Shown: positions 33,587 through 42,607 of the stretch, in pieces
How positions within the stretch are numbered: position 1 is the stretch's first letter
Layout: every line of letters begins with the position of its first letter
Assembly: GCA_050695155.1 (NCBI GenBank)
Contig: JBOGTO010000090.1
Span: 52,810 to 116,809 of the forward strand
DNA length: 64,000 nucleotides
DNA from: CF-113 sp050695155
Lineage (GTDB): Bacteria; Chloroflexota; Ktedonobacteria; Ktedonobacterales; Ktedonobacteraceae
Reading direction: 5' to 3'
The notes under the pieces: model-generated
Seen by the model: the letters and a program-made list of their open reading frames with translations, nothing else
Databases searched by the model: none
What the model was told of the DNA's origin: nothing
Program-made: the position numbers and the translations under genes

Positions 33587-35533
33587 TTGACTACATCCTT
33601 CTCGGGTCTCTGGCGCAAATTCGTACACGCGGTAAGCAACCTGGGCAATCATGAAGCCCTGGGCAAGCTGGGAGATTTCACGACCGATCCCCGTGTGATA
33701 CTTATCTCGGGTATGGCTATCGTTATCGGTGTTATTAGCGCATTCATAGCGTTGATTTTGCTCAGGCTTATCGGCCTGTTCACCAACCTCTTCTTCTTTG
33801 GACGCTGGGGTACTGCCCTCATCTCACCTGCCGGCAATCACTTGGGCGTCTTTGAAATACTCGTACCTACTATAGGTGGTCTGCTCATTGGTCTTATGGC
33901 CCGCTATGGCTCAGAGCGTATTCGCGGGCATGGTATTCCCGAAGCAATCGAGGCTATCCTCATCAATGGTAGCAAGGTAGAGCCAAAAGTCGCTTTTTGG
34001 AAGCCTCTGTCTTCCGCCCTCTCGATAGGCACTGGTGGTCCTTTTGGCGCGGAAGGCCCCATCATTATGACTGGAGGCGCGGTCGGCTCGTTGATCGCCC
34101 AATTTTTTCACCTTTCCAGCGCCGAACGTAAAACGCTGCTGGTGGCAGGCGCGGTCGGCGGCATGTCCGCAACCTTTGCATCACCGGTAGCCGCTGTCTT
34201 ACTGGGGGTCGAACTCCTGCTATTTGAGTGGAAGCCGCGCAGCCTGGTACCAGTAGCTCTGGCAAGCGCGACGGCGCTTGTTATACGGCGTTACATCATT
34301 GGCCTGGGGCCGCTCTTTCCGGTTGTACCGCACACGGCATTCATAGGGCCGGTTGGTGTACTCGGTTGTGTACTGGTAGGCTTGCTGGCAGGCGCGCTTT
34401 CAGCGCTGCTCACAGTGATGGTCTACGCCAGTGAAGATGCCTTTCGACTTTTACCTATCCACTGGATGTGGTGGCCGGCCATTGGTGGCCTGGTCATTGG
34501 CATTGGCGGTTTGATCTTTCCACAGGCTCTGGGCGTAGGGTATGACACGATTGGCGCGATGCTCCAGGGTCATTTAACGGCTCAGGTCATCCTGGGCGTC
34601 TTACTGGTGAAGTCGATCATCTGGTCGGTATCACTGGGTTCTGGCACTTCTGGCGGCGTACTGGCACCACTCTTGATGATGGGCGGCGCGTTGGGCGGGT
34701 TGGAAGCGCTATTCTTGCCAAACCTGGGCGCGGGCTTCTGGGAGATGGTCAGCATGGGCGCTATTCTGGGTGGCACGATGCGCTCGCCATTTACCGGCAT
34801 CATCTTCGTTCTGGAACTCACCCACGATGTCAATATGCTCTTGCCATTACTGATCGCCTGTGTGATTGCGCATGGTTTCACGGTCCTCATCATGCGCCGC
34901 TCCATCCTGACCGAGAAGGTCAGCCGGCGCGGCTACCATCTGAGCCGCGAGTATGCTGTTGACCCGCTCGAGATCATCTTCGTGCGCGAGGCTATGCGTA
35001 CCAATATCGTCGCCTTATCAGACAAGATTTCGCGGCAAGAACTAGCCCGCATATTCTCATCTAATCACGAGCAGCAGGGTACCCAGGTTCAACGGCTCTA
35101 CCCGGTATTAGATGCTGAGAAACATCTCAAAGGAGTGGTCACTCGCAAGGACTTGCAGCATCTCCAATATGATATCGATCATGGGTCGGCAGGCGGGATA
35201 GACGGCAATAATGGAGCCGAGGCAAAGAGCGGCGATGAGAGCGACTCCCAGGAATTGATGCCGCTGCAATTACTGTATACCAAACCGATAGTTGCCTACC
35301 CGGACGAACCCTTACGCTCGGTTGTCTATCGCATGGCCGAAACGAGCTTCACCCGCCTGCCCGTCGTTGAGCGTGACAATCCGAGCGAATTGGTGGGTAT
35401 GATTTCGCTAAACGACCTGTTAAAAGCTCGCGTGCGCAGCCTGGAAGAGGAACGACACCGCGAACGTGTGCTGCGCCTGCGTTTGTTCGGGCCTGGCCGC
35501 ACACATAATACAGAGGAGAAAATCAAGCCCTAG
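33587..35533 (+). CDS. CLC-type chloride channel/antiporter with CBS domains
   Basis: 648 residues from TTG 33587, chosen for AAGGAG nine bases upstream; a TTG 21 bases earlier overlaps marR. About 11 membrane segments. CLC selectivity motifs: GHGIPEA (GSGIP type), GAEGPIIM with the gating-type Glu, and SGGVLAPLLMMGG (GGxFxP type). Residues about 470-640 hold two cytoplasmic CBS domains, which in the family bind adenine nucleotides. Transports chloride or another small anion; whether it is a channel or a proton-coupled antiporter cannot be said. Second gene of the marR operon. Confidence 0.92.
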   Translation: MTTSFSGLWRKFVHAVSNLGNHEALGKLGDFTTDPRVILISGMAIVIGVISAFIALILLRLIGLFTNLFFFGRWGTALISPAGNHLGVFEILVPTIGGLLIGLMARYGSERIRGHGIPEAIEAILINGSKVEPKVAFWKPLSSALSIGTGGPFGAEGPIIMTGGAVGSLIAQFFHLSSAERKTLLVAGAVGGMSATFASPVAAVLLGVELLLFEWKPRSLVPVALASATALVIRRYIIGLGPLFPVVPHTAFIGPVGVLGCVLVGLLAGALSALLTVMVYASEDAFRLLPIHWMWWPAIGGLVIGIGGLIFPQALGVGYDTIGAMLQGHLTAQVILGVLLVKSIIWSVSLGSGTSGGVLAPLLMMGGALGGLEALFLPNLGAGFWEMVSMGAILGGTMRSPFTGIIFVLELTHDVNMLLPLLIACVIAHGFTVLIMRRSILTEKVSRRGYHLSREYAVDPLEIIFVREAMRTNIVALSDKISRQELARIFSSNHEQQGTQVQRLYPVLDAEKHLKGVVTRKDLQHLQYDIDHGSAGGIDGNNGAEAKSGDESDSQELMPLQLLYTKPIVAYPDEPLRSVVYRMAETSFTRLPVVERDNPSELVGMISLNDLLKARVRSLEEERHRERVLRLRLFGPGRTHNTEEKIKP

Positions 35534-35544
35534 CAAGCGCGAGC

Positions 35545-35568
35545 GGCGCTGTTCATTCTTGCAGCGCC
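35545..35568. terminator. Hairpin between clc and ftsH-like genes
   Basis: ggcgctg (35545-35551) / cagcgcc (35562-35568), lying at the convergent gene ends and overlapping the last codons of the ftsH-like gene. No T-run. Confidence 0.35.
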
Positions 35569-37067
35569 ACCTCAAACTGCGGCCTGTCCAATTGCTCACA
35601 TTGTAAGAGCATTTCAGCCAATTTTGTAAGCTGCCTGTTATGTTCAATCAGCAAGGCGCGGGCCGTTGCTCGTCCCTCGGCCAGGATATGCTGTATTTCG
35701 CTGTCGATCAGCGTCGCCATATCCGGGCCACTGATATATCGTGCCGTGGATGCGCTTGCATCCGCGAAGACGATACCCATCTGCCTGCTCATACCCCAGT
35801 GCGTTACCATGCGCCAGGCGAGCGCAGTGACAGATTGTAAGTCGTCTTCGGCTCCTGTTGTGATACCTTCTGGCCCAAAGATGAGTTCTTCGGCAACGCG
35901 GCCACCCAGCCCAACGGCAATACGCGCCATTAAAGATGCGCGGCTGTAATTGTAGTGATCTTCTTGCGCGGCGAACTGCGTCACTCCCAGGCGTTGACCG
36001 TGAGGCAGAATACTAATGCGGCTCACGGGGTCTGCCTCTGGCAAGTAGTGGGCAACAAGCGCATGGCCGCTTTCATGGAAAGCAATGATGCGCTGTTCCT
36101 CTTTGCTCATCACGAGTACGCGCGGCGCACCCAATTGGATGCGAACCAGGGCCTTCTCGAAACACTCAGGCGTGACATCGCTCAAATTATTACGCGCGGC
36201 ATAGAGCGCGGCCTCATTCACAAGGTTAGCAAGATCTGCACCACTCATTCCCGTCGTCTGGCAAGCCAGATCATCCAGACGTACCCTGCCATTCAAAGGA
36301 ATATGGCGGGTATGCACGCGCAGGATCGCCTCGCGCCCGCGCCGGTCTGGCAGCGAAACAGCGAGCTGGCGATCAAAGCGACCAGGACGTAGCAGCGCTG
36401 CATCAAGTATGTCAGCGCGATTGGTGGCTGCCAACACGATAACTACATTACGGCTATCAAATCCATCAAGCTCAACGAGTAACTGGTTCAGTGTTTGATC
36501 GCGTTCCCCGGAATCGTTCAAGCGTACTGTACGTTTGCGTCCTACCGCGTCAATTTCATCAATAAAGACAACGCAGGGAGCAACCTGGCGTGCCTGTTGA
36601 AACAGACTACGCACGCGGCTGGCTCCCACGCCGACAAACATCTCCACGAACTCGGACGCGCTCATATGAAAGAAAGGAACACCAGCCTCGCCTGCTACGG
36701 CCTTCGCCAGCAGTGTTTTGCCAGTCCCAGGAGGACCAACCAGCAATATACCGCGCGGAATATGCGCCCCCAGACATTGAAACCGTTCAGGCTTACGCAA
36801 AAACTGCACAACCTCTGCTAACTCGACACGCACTTCATCGATACCCGCGACATCAGCAAACGTCACTGGAGTCGGAAGATGTTCTACAGAAACAGCAGCC
36901 TTTTCGACCTCGCCCGGCTTTTCAGTTCCAGCTTGACCGTCCTGTGAGGCGCGCTCGAAAAGATGCGCGTGGCTCTTGAGAAATTTAGAGGCTTGATCGT
37001 TATTTGATCTGAGTGTCATCTTATTCGAAGGCCGCTTAAACATGAGAATACTACTCTTCTTGTCCAT
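35553..37067 (-). CDS. FtsH-like AAA+ zinc protease lacking membrane segments
   Basis: 504 residues from the ATG at 37067 (AGGTGA upstream). The AAA domain starts after a 65-residue polar N-terminus: FADVAGIDEVRVELAEVVQF, Walker A GPPGTGKT (111-118), Walker B VVFIDEIDAVG, second region of homology NRADILDAALLRPGRFDR. The M41 protease domain has the zinc motif FHESGHALVAH and the third-ligand region GAEDDLQSVTALAW. The two N-terminal transmembrane helices and periplasmic domain of true FtsH are absent; the frame upstream of 37067 has no ribosome site and no FtsH-like sequence. Probably a soluble paralogue with its own substrates. Confidence 0.88.
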   Translation of the reverse strand: MDKKSSILMFKRPSNKMTLRSNNDQASKFLKSHAHLFERASQDGQAGTEKPGEVEKAAVSVEHLPTPVTFADVAGIDEVRVELAEVVQFLRKPERFQCLGAHIPRGILLVGPPGTGKTLLAKAVAGEAGVPFFHMSASEFVEMFVGVGASRVRSLFQQARQVAPCVVFIDEIDAVGRKRTVRLNDSGERDQTLNQLLVELDGFDSRNVVIVLAATNRADILDAALLRPGRFDRQLAVSLPDRRGREAILRVHTRHIPLNGRVRLDDLACQTTGMSGADLANLVNEAALYAARNNLSDVTPECFEKALVRIQLGAPRVLVMSKEEQRIIAFHESGHALVAHYLPEADPVSRISILPHGQRLGVTQFAAQEDHYNYSRASLMARIAVGLGGRVAEELIFGPEGITTGAEDDLQSVTALAWRMVTHWGMSRQMGIVFADASASTARYISGPDMATLIDSEIQHILAEGRATARALLIEHNRQLTKLAEMLLQCEQLDRPQFEVALQE

Positions 37068-37196
37068 AGCTTCACCTGAGCAAAAAAGGCTCTTCTGCTG
37101 TGGCCCGTGTACAAACTGCAAGCAGCCACATCGTTGTGGCAACTTACAGCGGAGTTGGCGCAAAGTACTATGAACCACAGCAGAATAATATCGTGT

Positions 37197-37215
37197 TACG
37201 ATATAATTTATCGTA
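37197..37215. promoter_or_regulatory. Palindrome in the ftsH-like/sialidase divergent region
   Basis: tacgata-taatt-tatcgta, 7-bp perfect arms, with a TATAAT (37202-37207) inside it. Probably an operator over a promoter. No other structure was identified in the gap 37068-37338. Confidence 0.5.
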
Positions 37216-37338
37216 GCACAAGAAAATACGCATGTCAAGATTTGCATGACCGTTTCTTTATGTACCAATATTCTCCAATATGCTACAATTGCCCCGTTAA
37301 GATAAGCGGATGAGATGTGATAGTACGCTGAGGAGATC

Positions 37339-38793
37339 ATGCTAAAGTTATACATACTTCGTCATCGTCTGCTGATTACCACCGGCATGATCTTGACGCC
37401 TACAATCCTACTGGTTGTACTGGTAGCAATACATGTCATCCCTTTACCGGGGCAGGGGGACGCAGCCGTTTTTGGCACGCCCGCGAATGTCTTCCGGCAG
37501 CCGTTGCAACTGAGCCACGACCCTTATACCAATACAGATAGCCAGCATTTCACGGAGGTCGAGCCGGATACATATAGCTACGGTTCCACCATCGTGACAG
37601 CATTTCAGGCGGGTCGCTTTGCCGATGGCGGCAGTTCAAATACCGGCTGGGCAACATCCACGAATGGCGGCCAGACTTGGAAGAGCGGCTTTTTACCTGG
37701 CACAACCCAATTCGCCGGTGGTCCTTATACCCGTGTTAGCGACCCTGCCGTCGCCTACGATAGCGTGCATCATACCTGGATGATTTCTTCGCTGGCCGAA
37801 GTTGGTAGTGGCCTAACGCTGGCGACGCACACCGTGATCGTCAGTCTCTCGACTGACGGCGGTTTGACGTGGAGCAAGCCCTATAAAGTAATAGATGGCG
37901 GCAGCACCTATTATGACAAAGACTGGATCACATGCGATACCAGCTCCACCAGCCCGTACTCTGGCAATTGTTATGTCGAATGGGACAATGATGATAAAGG
38001 TGGCTTGATCCTCATGAGTACCTCAAGGGATGGAGGGCATACATGGAGCAAGCCGCAAACAACGGCTGACGCGGCGCTGGGATTGGGCGGCCAACCACTG
38101 GTACAGCCCGATGGGACAGTGATTGTCCCAATTGCCGGATACGGAACTATGAGCCTGCGCTCTTTCATTTCCAAAGACGGCGGATACACATGGGGCAAGA
38201 CCGCGCTCATCGCCAACATTAACGGGAATGTGCTGCCATCTGCGCAAATTGATGGTGCAGGCAAAGTCTACCTGGTATGGATAGATTGCCAGTTCGAGAA
38301 GAATTGCAACGCCACTGGTGGGGGCGAGGACGCTGTGATGCAACCTTCGGACACGCAAGAAGACGATCTTGTGATGTCCACTACCATCGATGGTATACAC
38401 TGGACGCGACCGCAACTGATCCCGGCTGATCCTTTGGGTAGCGGGATCGATCACCTCATTCCTGGCATCGGTGTGGATAGAAACACATCGGGAGCAAAGG
38501 CGCGCCTGGCTCTGACTTTCTACTATCACCCGGCAAGCTGTGATAGCGCCTGTCCCTATTCGGTAGGCTTTGTGTCATCAACTGATGGAGGAGCGCATTG
38601 GACGCCAGAGATTACGCTGACCGGCCCAATGGACCTTTCCTGGCTACCCATTGGCAGGAACAAAGTAGGCGACTATATCTCGACCTCATTCTGTGGCGGG
38701 CTAGCTTTTCCAGTATTCTCCATTGCTTTCGCCCCCGATCATGGACACCTGAACGAAGCCATTTATACCGTTAGCGGCGGGTTGAGCGTGTAA
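37339..38793 (+). CDS. Secreted sialidase-like BNR-repeat beta-propeller
   Basis: 484 residues. An N-terminal signal anchor (about 10-35) is followed by a propeller with five Asp-box motifs: STNGGQTW, STDGGLTW, SRDGGHTW, SKDGGYTW and STDGGAHW. Asp-boxes mark the sialidase superfamily, but the arginine triad of true sialidases is not obvious by eye, so another glycan-binding or hydrolytic role is possible. ATG 37339 with GAGGAG five bases upstream. Monocistronic, convergent with the cystathionine synthase gene. Confidence 0.78.
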   Translation: MLKLYILRHRLLITTGMILTPTILLVVLVAIHVIPLPGQGDAAVFGTPANVFRQPLQLSHDPYTNTDSQHFTEVEPDTYSYGSTIVTAFQAGRFADGGSSNTGWATSTNGGQTWKSGFLPGTTQFAGGPYTRVSDPAVAYDSVHHTWMISSLAEVGSGLTLATHTVIVSLSTDGGLTWSKPYKVIDGGSTYYDKDWITCDTSSTSPYSGNCYVEWDNDDKGGLILMSTSRDGGHTWSKPQTTADAALGLGGQPLVQPDGTVIVPIAGYGTMSLRSFISKDGGYTWGKTALIANINGNVLPSAQIDGAGKVYLVWIDCQFEKNCNATGGGEDAVMQPSDTQEDDLVMSTTIDGIHWTRPQLIPADPLGSGIDHLIPGIGVDRNTSGAKARLALTFYYHPASCDSACPYSVGFVSSTDGGAHWTPEITLTGPMDLSWLPIGRNKVGDYISTSFCGGLAFPVFSIAFAPDHGHLNEAIYTVSGGLSV

Positions 38794-38810
38794 TCTGTCC
38801 CATCACAACA

Positions 38811-40214
38811 TTATGCGCTGCGCGTGTGCGCCCAGAACTCCAGCAAGTCGCTCTTGGTGACGATGCCTTCCAATTGATCGTCGCGCATTACCGCGACGGC
38901 GGATTGGCCCGAACTGAAAAGCGTATAGGCTTCATGCGCCAGAGCGGCGGCCTGCAATTCTCGGAAAGGCGGACCTTGCAGGTCGCCTACCACCATCGAT
39001 GTCAGCGGTTCTCCGCTGGCGAGATGGCGCAGCAACAGGTTCTCGGTCAGGCTGCCAACCATGCATCCGTGTTCCATTACAGGCGTCTGGCTGATACCGT
39101 AGCGGCGCAACAGTTCTACCGCGTCGGCGATGGAGTCGGTTGGAGCGACGCTGACCACCATCGGCATAGTGCGCGAGTGAGTGCGGCGGTAGGTCAGCAC
39201 ATCGTGCAGCGTTGGCTGGCTGGTTTCCGCCTGCACCAACAAGTTATTTTCGCGCATCCATGTATCGTTGAATTGCTTGCTCAGGTAGCCGCGTCCGGTA
39301 TCGGGGATCAGTACAACTATCACGTCGTTTGCGGTGAGGCGACGCGCATAGATGAGGGCCGCACCAAGCGCGGTACCAGTAGAGCCGCCCGCCAGGATGC
39401 CTTCCTCGCGCGCGAGGCGACGCGCCCAGTAGAACGACGTGCGATCATCGATACGAATGACCTCGTCAACGAGCGAGGAGTCGTAGTTTTTAGGGAAGAG
39501 TTCCATACCGATACCCTCGACCTTATAGGGGCCAGGAGTATCGCCCGAATAGACCGAGCCGGGCGGGTCCGCGCCAATGATTTTTACGTTGGGGTTCTGT
39601 TCCTTCAGATAACGAGCGGTGCCTGAGATGGTGCCACCGGTACCTATGCCCGCTACAAACGTGGTAATACGCCCGGCGGTGTCGCGCCAGATTTCCGGGC
39701 CAGTCGTAGCATAATGGGTAGCGGGGTTAGCAGGATTGGAGTACTGATCGGGGCAACATGCCCCAGGAATCTCCTCGGCCAGCCGGTGCGCCACGTTCTT
39801 GTAATGCTCAGGGGAATCGTGTGTCACGCTGCCGGGGCAAATCACCACTTCCGCGCCATAGGCTCGTAACAGGCTGCGCTTCTCTTCGCTTACTTTATCG
39901 GTCATCACAAAGATACAGTGATAGCCCTTGATAGCGGCGGCAATCGCCAGGCCATGACCCGTATTGCCGCTGGTAGGTTCAACGATGGTCCCGCCTGGAC
40001 GCAGCAAACCAAGCTGCTCGCAATATTCTATCATGGCTGGCCCGATGCGATCTTTCACACTACCACCAGGATTAAACATCTCCATCTTTGCCAGGATCAG
40101 CGGCTGAACATCGCTGGCAACATGATTGAGGCGCATCAATGGCGTATTGCCGATGGCATCGAGCATGTTGTGCAAGTAGCGCATTTCTCCGCCAGAAGCA
40201 TTCGGTGTATCCAT
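38811..40214 (-). CDS. Cystathionine beta-synthase-like PLP enzyme with CBS pair
   Basis: 467 residues. The fold-type II PLP domain has the Schiff-base Lys54 in NPGGSVKDR, TSGNTGHGLA and the phosphate-binding loop GIGTGGTISGTARYL. A Bateman module (two CBS domains, about 335-465) follows. The arrangement equals eukaryotic-type cystathionine beta-synthase without haem; it condenses homocysteine or O-acetylserine with a thiol. The CBS pair probably senses S-adenosylmethionine or a nucleotide. ATG 40214 has AAGGGA upstream; ATG 40184 with GGAG five bases before is an equally good start. Confidence 0.9.
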   Translation of the reverse strand: MDTPNASGGEMRYLHNMLDAIGNTPLMRLNHVASDVQPLILAKMEMFNPGGSVKDRIGPAMIEYCEQLGLLRPGGTIVEPTSGNTGHGLAIAAAIKGYHCIFVMTDKVSEEKRSLLRAYGAEVVICPGSVTHDSPEHYKNVAHRLAEEIPGACCPDQYSNPANPATHYATTGPEIWRDTAGRITTFVAGIGTGGTISGTARYLKEQNPNVKIIGADPPGSVYSGDTPGPYKVEGIGMELFPKNYDSSLVDEVIRIDDRTSFYWARRLAREEGILAGGSTGTALGAALIYARRLTANDVIVVLIPDTGRGYLSKQFNDTWMRENNLLVQAETSQPTLHDVLTYRRTHSRTMPMVVSVAPTDSIADAVELLRRYGISQTPVMEHGCMVGSLTENLLLRHLASGEPLTSMVVGDLQGPPFRELQAAALAHEAYTLFSSGQSAVAVMRDDQLEGIVTKSDLLEFWAHTRSA

Positions 40215-40341
40215 ATATCATCTATCCCTTGTCATTCAGTTGTTCGTACACGGCCACACTGCCGCGCACTTTAACGGCCTTAGTATAGCACACGAAACAC
40301 AAAGATAGTCCTTGTTTCTTCTCTGTATAAAATAATGAAAG

Positions 40342-42588
40342 TCAAGCATTAACCAGCACGATTTGAATCTGATCTACAGAAGTTGGCAAATGATCGGTGC
40401 CAAAGGGAAGCGTTATCTGCGCATCGGTCACGCCTGGTTGCGTGGTAATGAATGCGCGCGCTAACTGAGGAGTTGCGCCTTTGATGGATTGTCGCCACTG
40501 GTTGGTCTGCTGCTGTGTAATCTGATAGAACCACAGGCCATGTACGGAAACACTGAGATAGATCACACCATTTTTCTCCTGCGATGTAATGACAGGATTA
40601 GCGACAACGAGAGGATCTTTCAACGAGTAGTTAGTTCCCAGGCTTTGCACAGCCTTTTCACCCAATAACTGCTGGGCCACCTGCCGTGCCGACTGCGTAT
40701 TGTACACGGTCACACTGGCGGTCACGCTTACCTGTACATTGACCGTATTGGCTCGCACGCCAACCGGCTGATTCGACGATGTTTGAACAGTAAAAGAGGG
40801 CGACGCTGCTCTCACTTCGTTGGCCGCTACCTGACTCTGAATTTCTTGTAGCGCCTGTTTCTCCAGGCCAGGAATCAGCGCATTGCTCACGCCATCCAGA
40901 TCGGCTTGCGCAACAATATGCGTGGTGCGTGGGTTTGTACCACCAGTGAATGCCTGGGAATTGCTCACGACGACCTGGTTATTACAACAGGTGGTCGTGA
41001 GCGCGCCAGAGGCAATATTTCCGGCCACACCGGGAGTGGTGGCGACCGCAGTAGCGGAGGCGGTACCATCCGCTCCGTCGCTTCTGGGCGGAATATTGAC
41101 TGATTGCGTAAGCACAACCTGCACGTTGTCGCTTGCCATAAATGGCATGCCACTTTGCAAAAAGAAGCTCTGGTGACTGCTGTTATCAAAGAAAAGCGTT
41201 CCACTGGCCTGCGCGCCAGGTATAGTCAGAACGCCACTCGTGGCCGTGGCACGGTTGCCGCTCGCGTTAGCAGTTAGCAGGCGGTCAGGGATAGCGCGCG
41301 TAACCAGATCAGGCTGCGCAATCTGTGGCGAGGCCATGAGTAAATAGGTATCTTGCACAGTCTGGCTTTTGATAGTGATGCTTACCGTCGCAATAGGCGA
41401 TGCGCCAACCAGGGGGAAACCGACCGGGAAGAGGCTAATTCCCAGTACGCGCGGTAATACCAGCACGAGCAGCAGGATTACGGGTACCAGTGTAGCGGCA
41501 GCTACTGCCAGAGCGAAACGCCTGTTTTTGCGCCGTTTTAAGCCGGCAGGGCGCGGGCGCACAGGCGGCGCAAAGGGTTTCACGGCACGCGGACGCCGCC
41601 GCATCGTAGCTGCCAATGGCTGGACACGCTGTTCGGGTCGTGATAACGGGACAGACATGCGGCGCAGCGGCGCAGGTGGAGGAGGCGGAGTCAGTTCTAT
41701 ATCGATCTCAGGATCATCTTCGGTGACACGCGCCAACGGACCCTCGACAGCAGCCGAAAAAGCCGCGCGCATCTCGTCAACATTGGCAAAGCGTTGTTCA
41801 GGACGCTTCGCCATCGCTTTGCGCACCACCTCTCCCAATTCTAGCGGCACCGAGGCATCGCGTTCGCACGGCGAAGGCACCGGCGAGTAGAGATGCATTT
41901 TAACGACCTTCACATCATCGGGATCATCGAAAGGAAGCTCGCCCGTCAACATCTGGTAGAGCAGCACGCCCAATGCATAAATATCGGTGGCGGGCGTTAC
42001 GATGCCGCGCGTCTGTTCCGGGGCCATATAATGCGGTGTGCCAGGTACCTGGTCGAGCGGAATAGGCTTGCCAGTTTCTTCCAGTTCGAGGTTCTTGGAT
42101 GTGCGCACAAGGCCAAAATCAGCAAGATACACATAGGGCGCGCCACCCCGGCGCGCATCGAGTAGCACATTAGAAGACTTGATATCGCGGTGAATCAACC
42201 CTTCGTCATGGGCGTACTCAACGGCATCTAATAATTGCTGGTAGATGGCAGCGATTTCTTGCAGCGTGGGCAGTTCGCGGCGCAGATAGCTGGTCAGCGT
42301 GCCGCCCTCGATAAAGGGCATCACCAGATAGAGCATCCCCGCCTGCTCGCCGAACTCGATCAATTGTAAGATATGTGGATGCTGCAAACGCGCGATAGTG
42401 CGAGCCTCGCGCGCGAAGCGACGGCGCATCTCGCGGTCAGTGGCATAGCTGCCAAGTATCACTTTGATTGCCACGCGCCGCCCGAACGCAGTCCGTTGCC
42501 TTCCCTCGTAGACTGCTCCCATGCCGCCTACGCGAATGCGCCGGATGACATCATAATTGCCAAGTTGCGTACCCTCTAAGGTCTGCAT
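40342..42588 (-). CDS. Transmembrane Ser/Thr protein kinase with large ectodomain
   Basis: 748 residues. Kinase domain 1-275: Gly loop VGGMGAVYEG, Lys42 in VAIKVI, catalytic HRDIKSSN (133-140), DFG at 157-159 and GTPHYMAPEQ. A Pro/Arg-rich linker leads to one membrane helix (about 355-380). The exterior 360 residues contain a baseplate-J-like beta-rich region seen in Chloroflexi proteins (TTCCNNQVVVSNSQAFTGGT; VHGLWFYQI). The same extracellular pattern is in the gene upstream. No PASTA domains. Start ATG with AAGGATA; it lies 19 nt after the upstream gene, so it is an operon. Confidence 0.9.
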   Translation of the reverse strand: MQTLEGTQLGNYDVIRRIRVGGMGAVYEGRQRTAFGRRVAIKVILGSYATDREMRRRFAREARTIARLQHPHILQLIEFGEQAGMLYLVMPFIEGGTLTSYLRRELPTLQEIAAIYQQLLDAVEYAHDEGLIHRDIKSSNVLLDARRGGAPYVYLADFGLVRTSKNLELEETGKPIPLDQVPGTPHYMAPEQTRGIVTPATDIYALGVLLYQMLTGELPFDDPDDVKVVKMHLYSPVPSPCERDASVPLELGEVVRKAMAKRPEQRFANVDEMRAAFSAAVEGPLARVTEDDPEIDIELTPPPPPAPLRRMSVPLSRPEQRVQPLAATMRRRPRAVKPFAPPVRPRPAGLKRRKNRRFALAVAAATLVPVILLLVLVLPRVLGISLFPVGFPLVGASPIATVSITIKSQTVQDTYLLMASPQIAQPDLVTRAIPDRLLTANASGNRATATSGVLTIPGAQASGTLFFDNSSHQSFFLQSGMPFMASDNVQVVLTQSVNIPPRSDGADGTASATAVATTPGVAGNIASGALTTTCCNNQVVVSNSQAFTGGTNPRTTHIVAQADLDGVSNALIPGLEKQALQEIQSQVAANEVRAASPSFTVQTSSNQPVGVRANTVNVQVSVTASVTVYNTQSARQVAQQLLGEKAVQSLGTNYSLKDPLVVANPVITSQEKNGVIYLSVSVHGLWFYQITQQQTNQWRQSIKGATPQLARAFITTQPGVTDAQITLPFGTDHLPTSVDQIQIVLVNA

Positions 42589-42607
42589 TATGCGCGTCTA
42601 TCCTTCT

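Noticed and set aside
37068..37355. Upstream extension of the FtsH-like frame as the missing membrane part
   Set aside because: The extension lacks FtsH-like helices or the periplasmic domain, overlaps the divergent promoter region and has no ribosome site.
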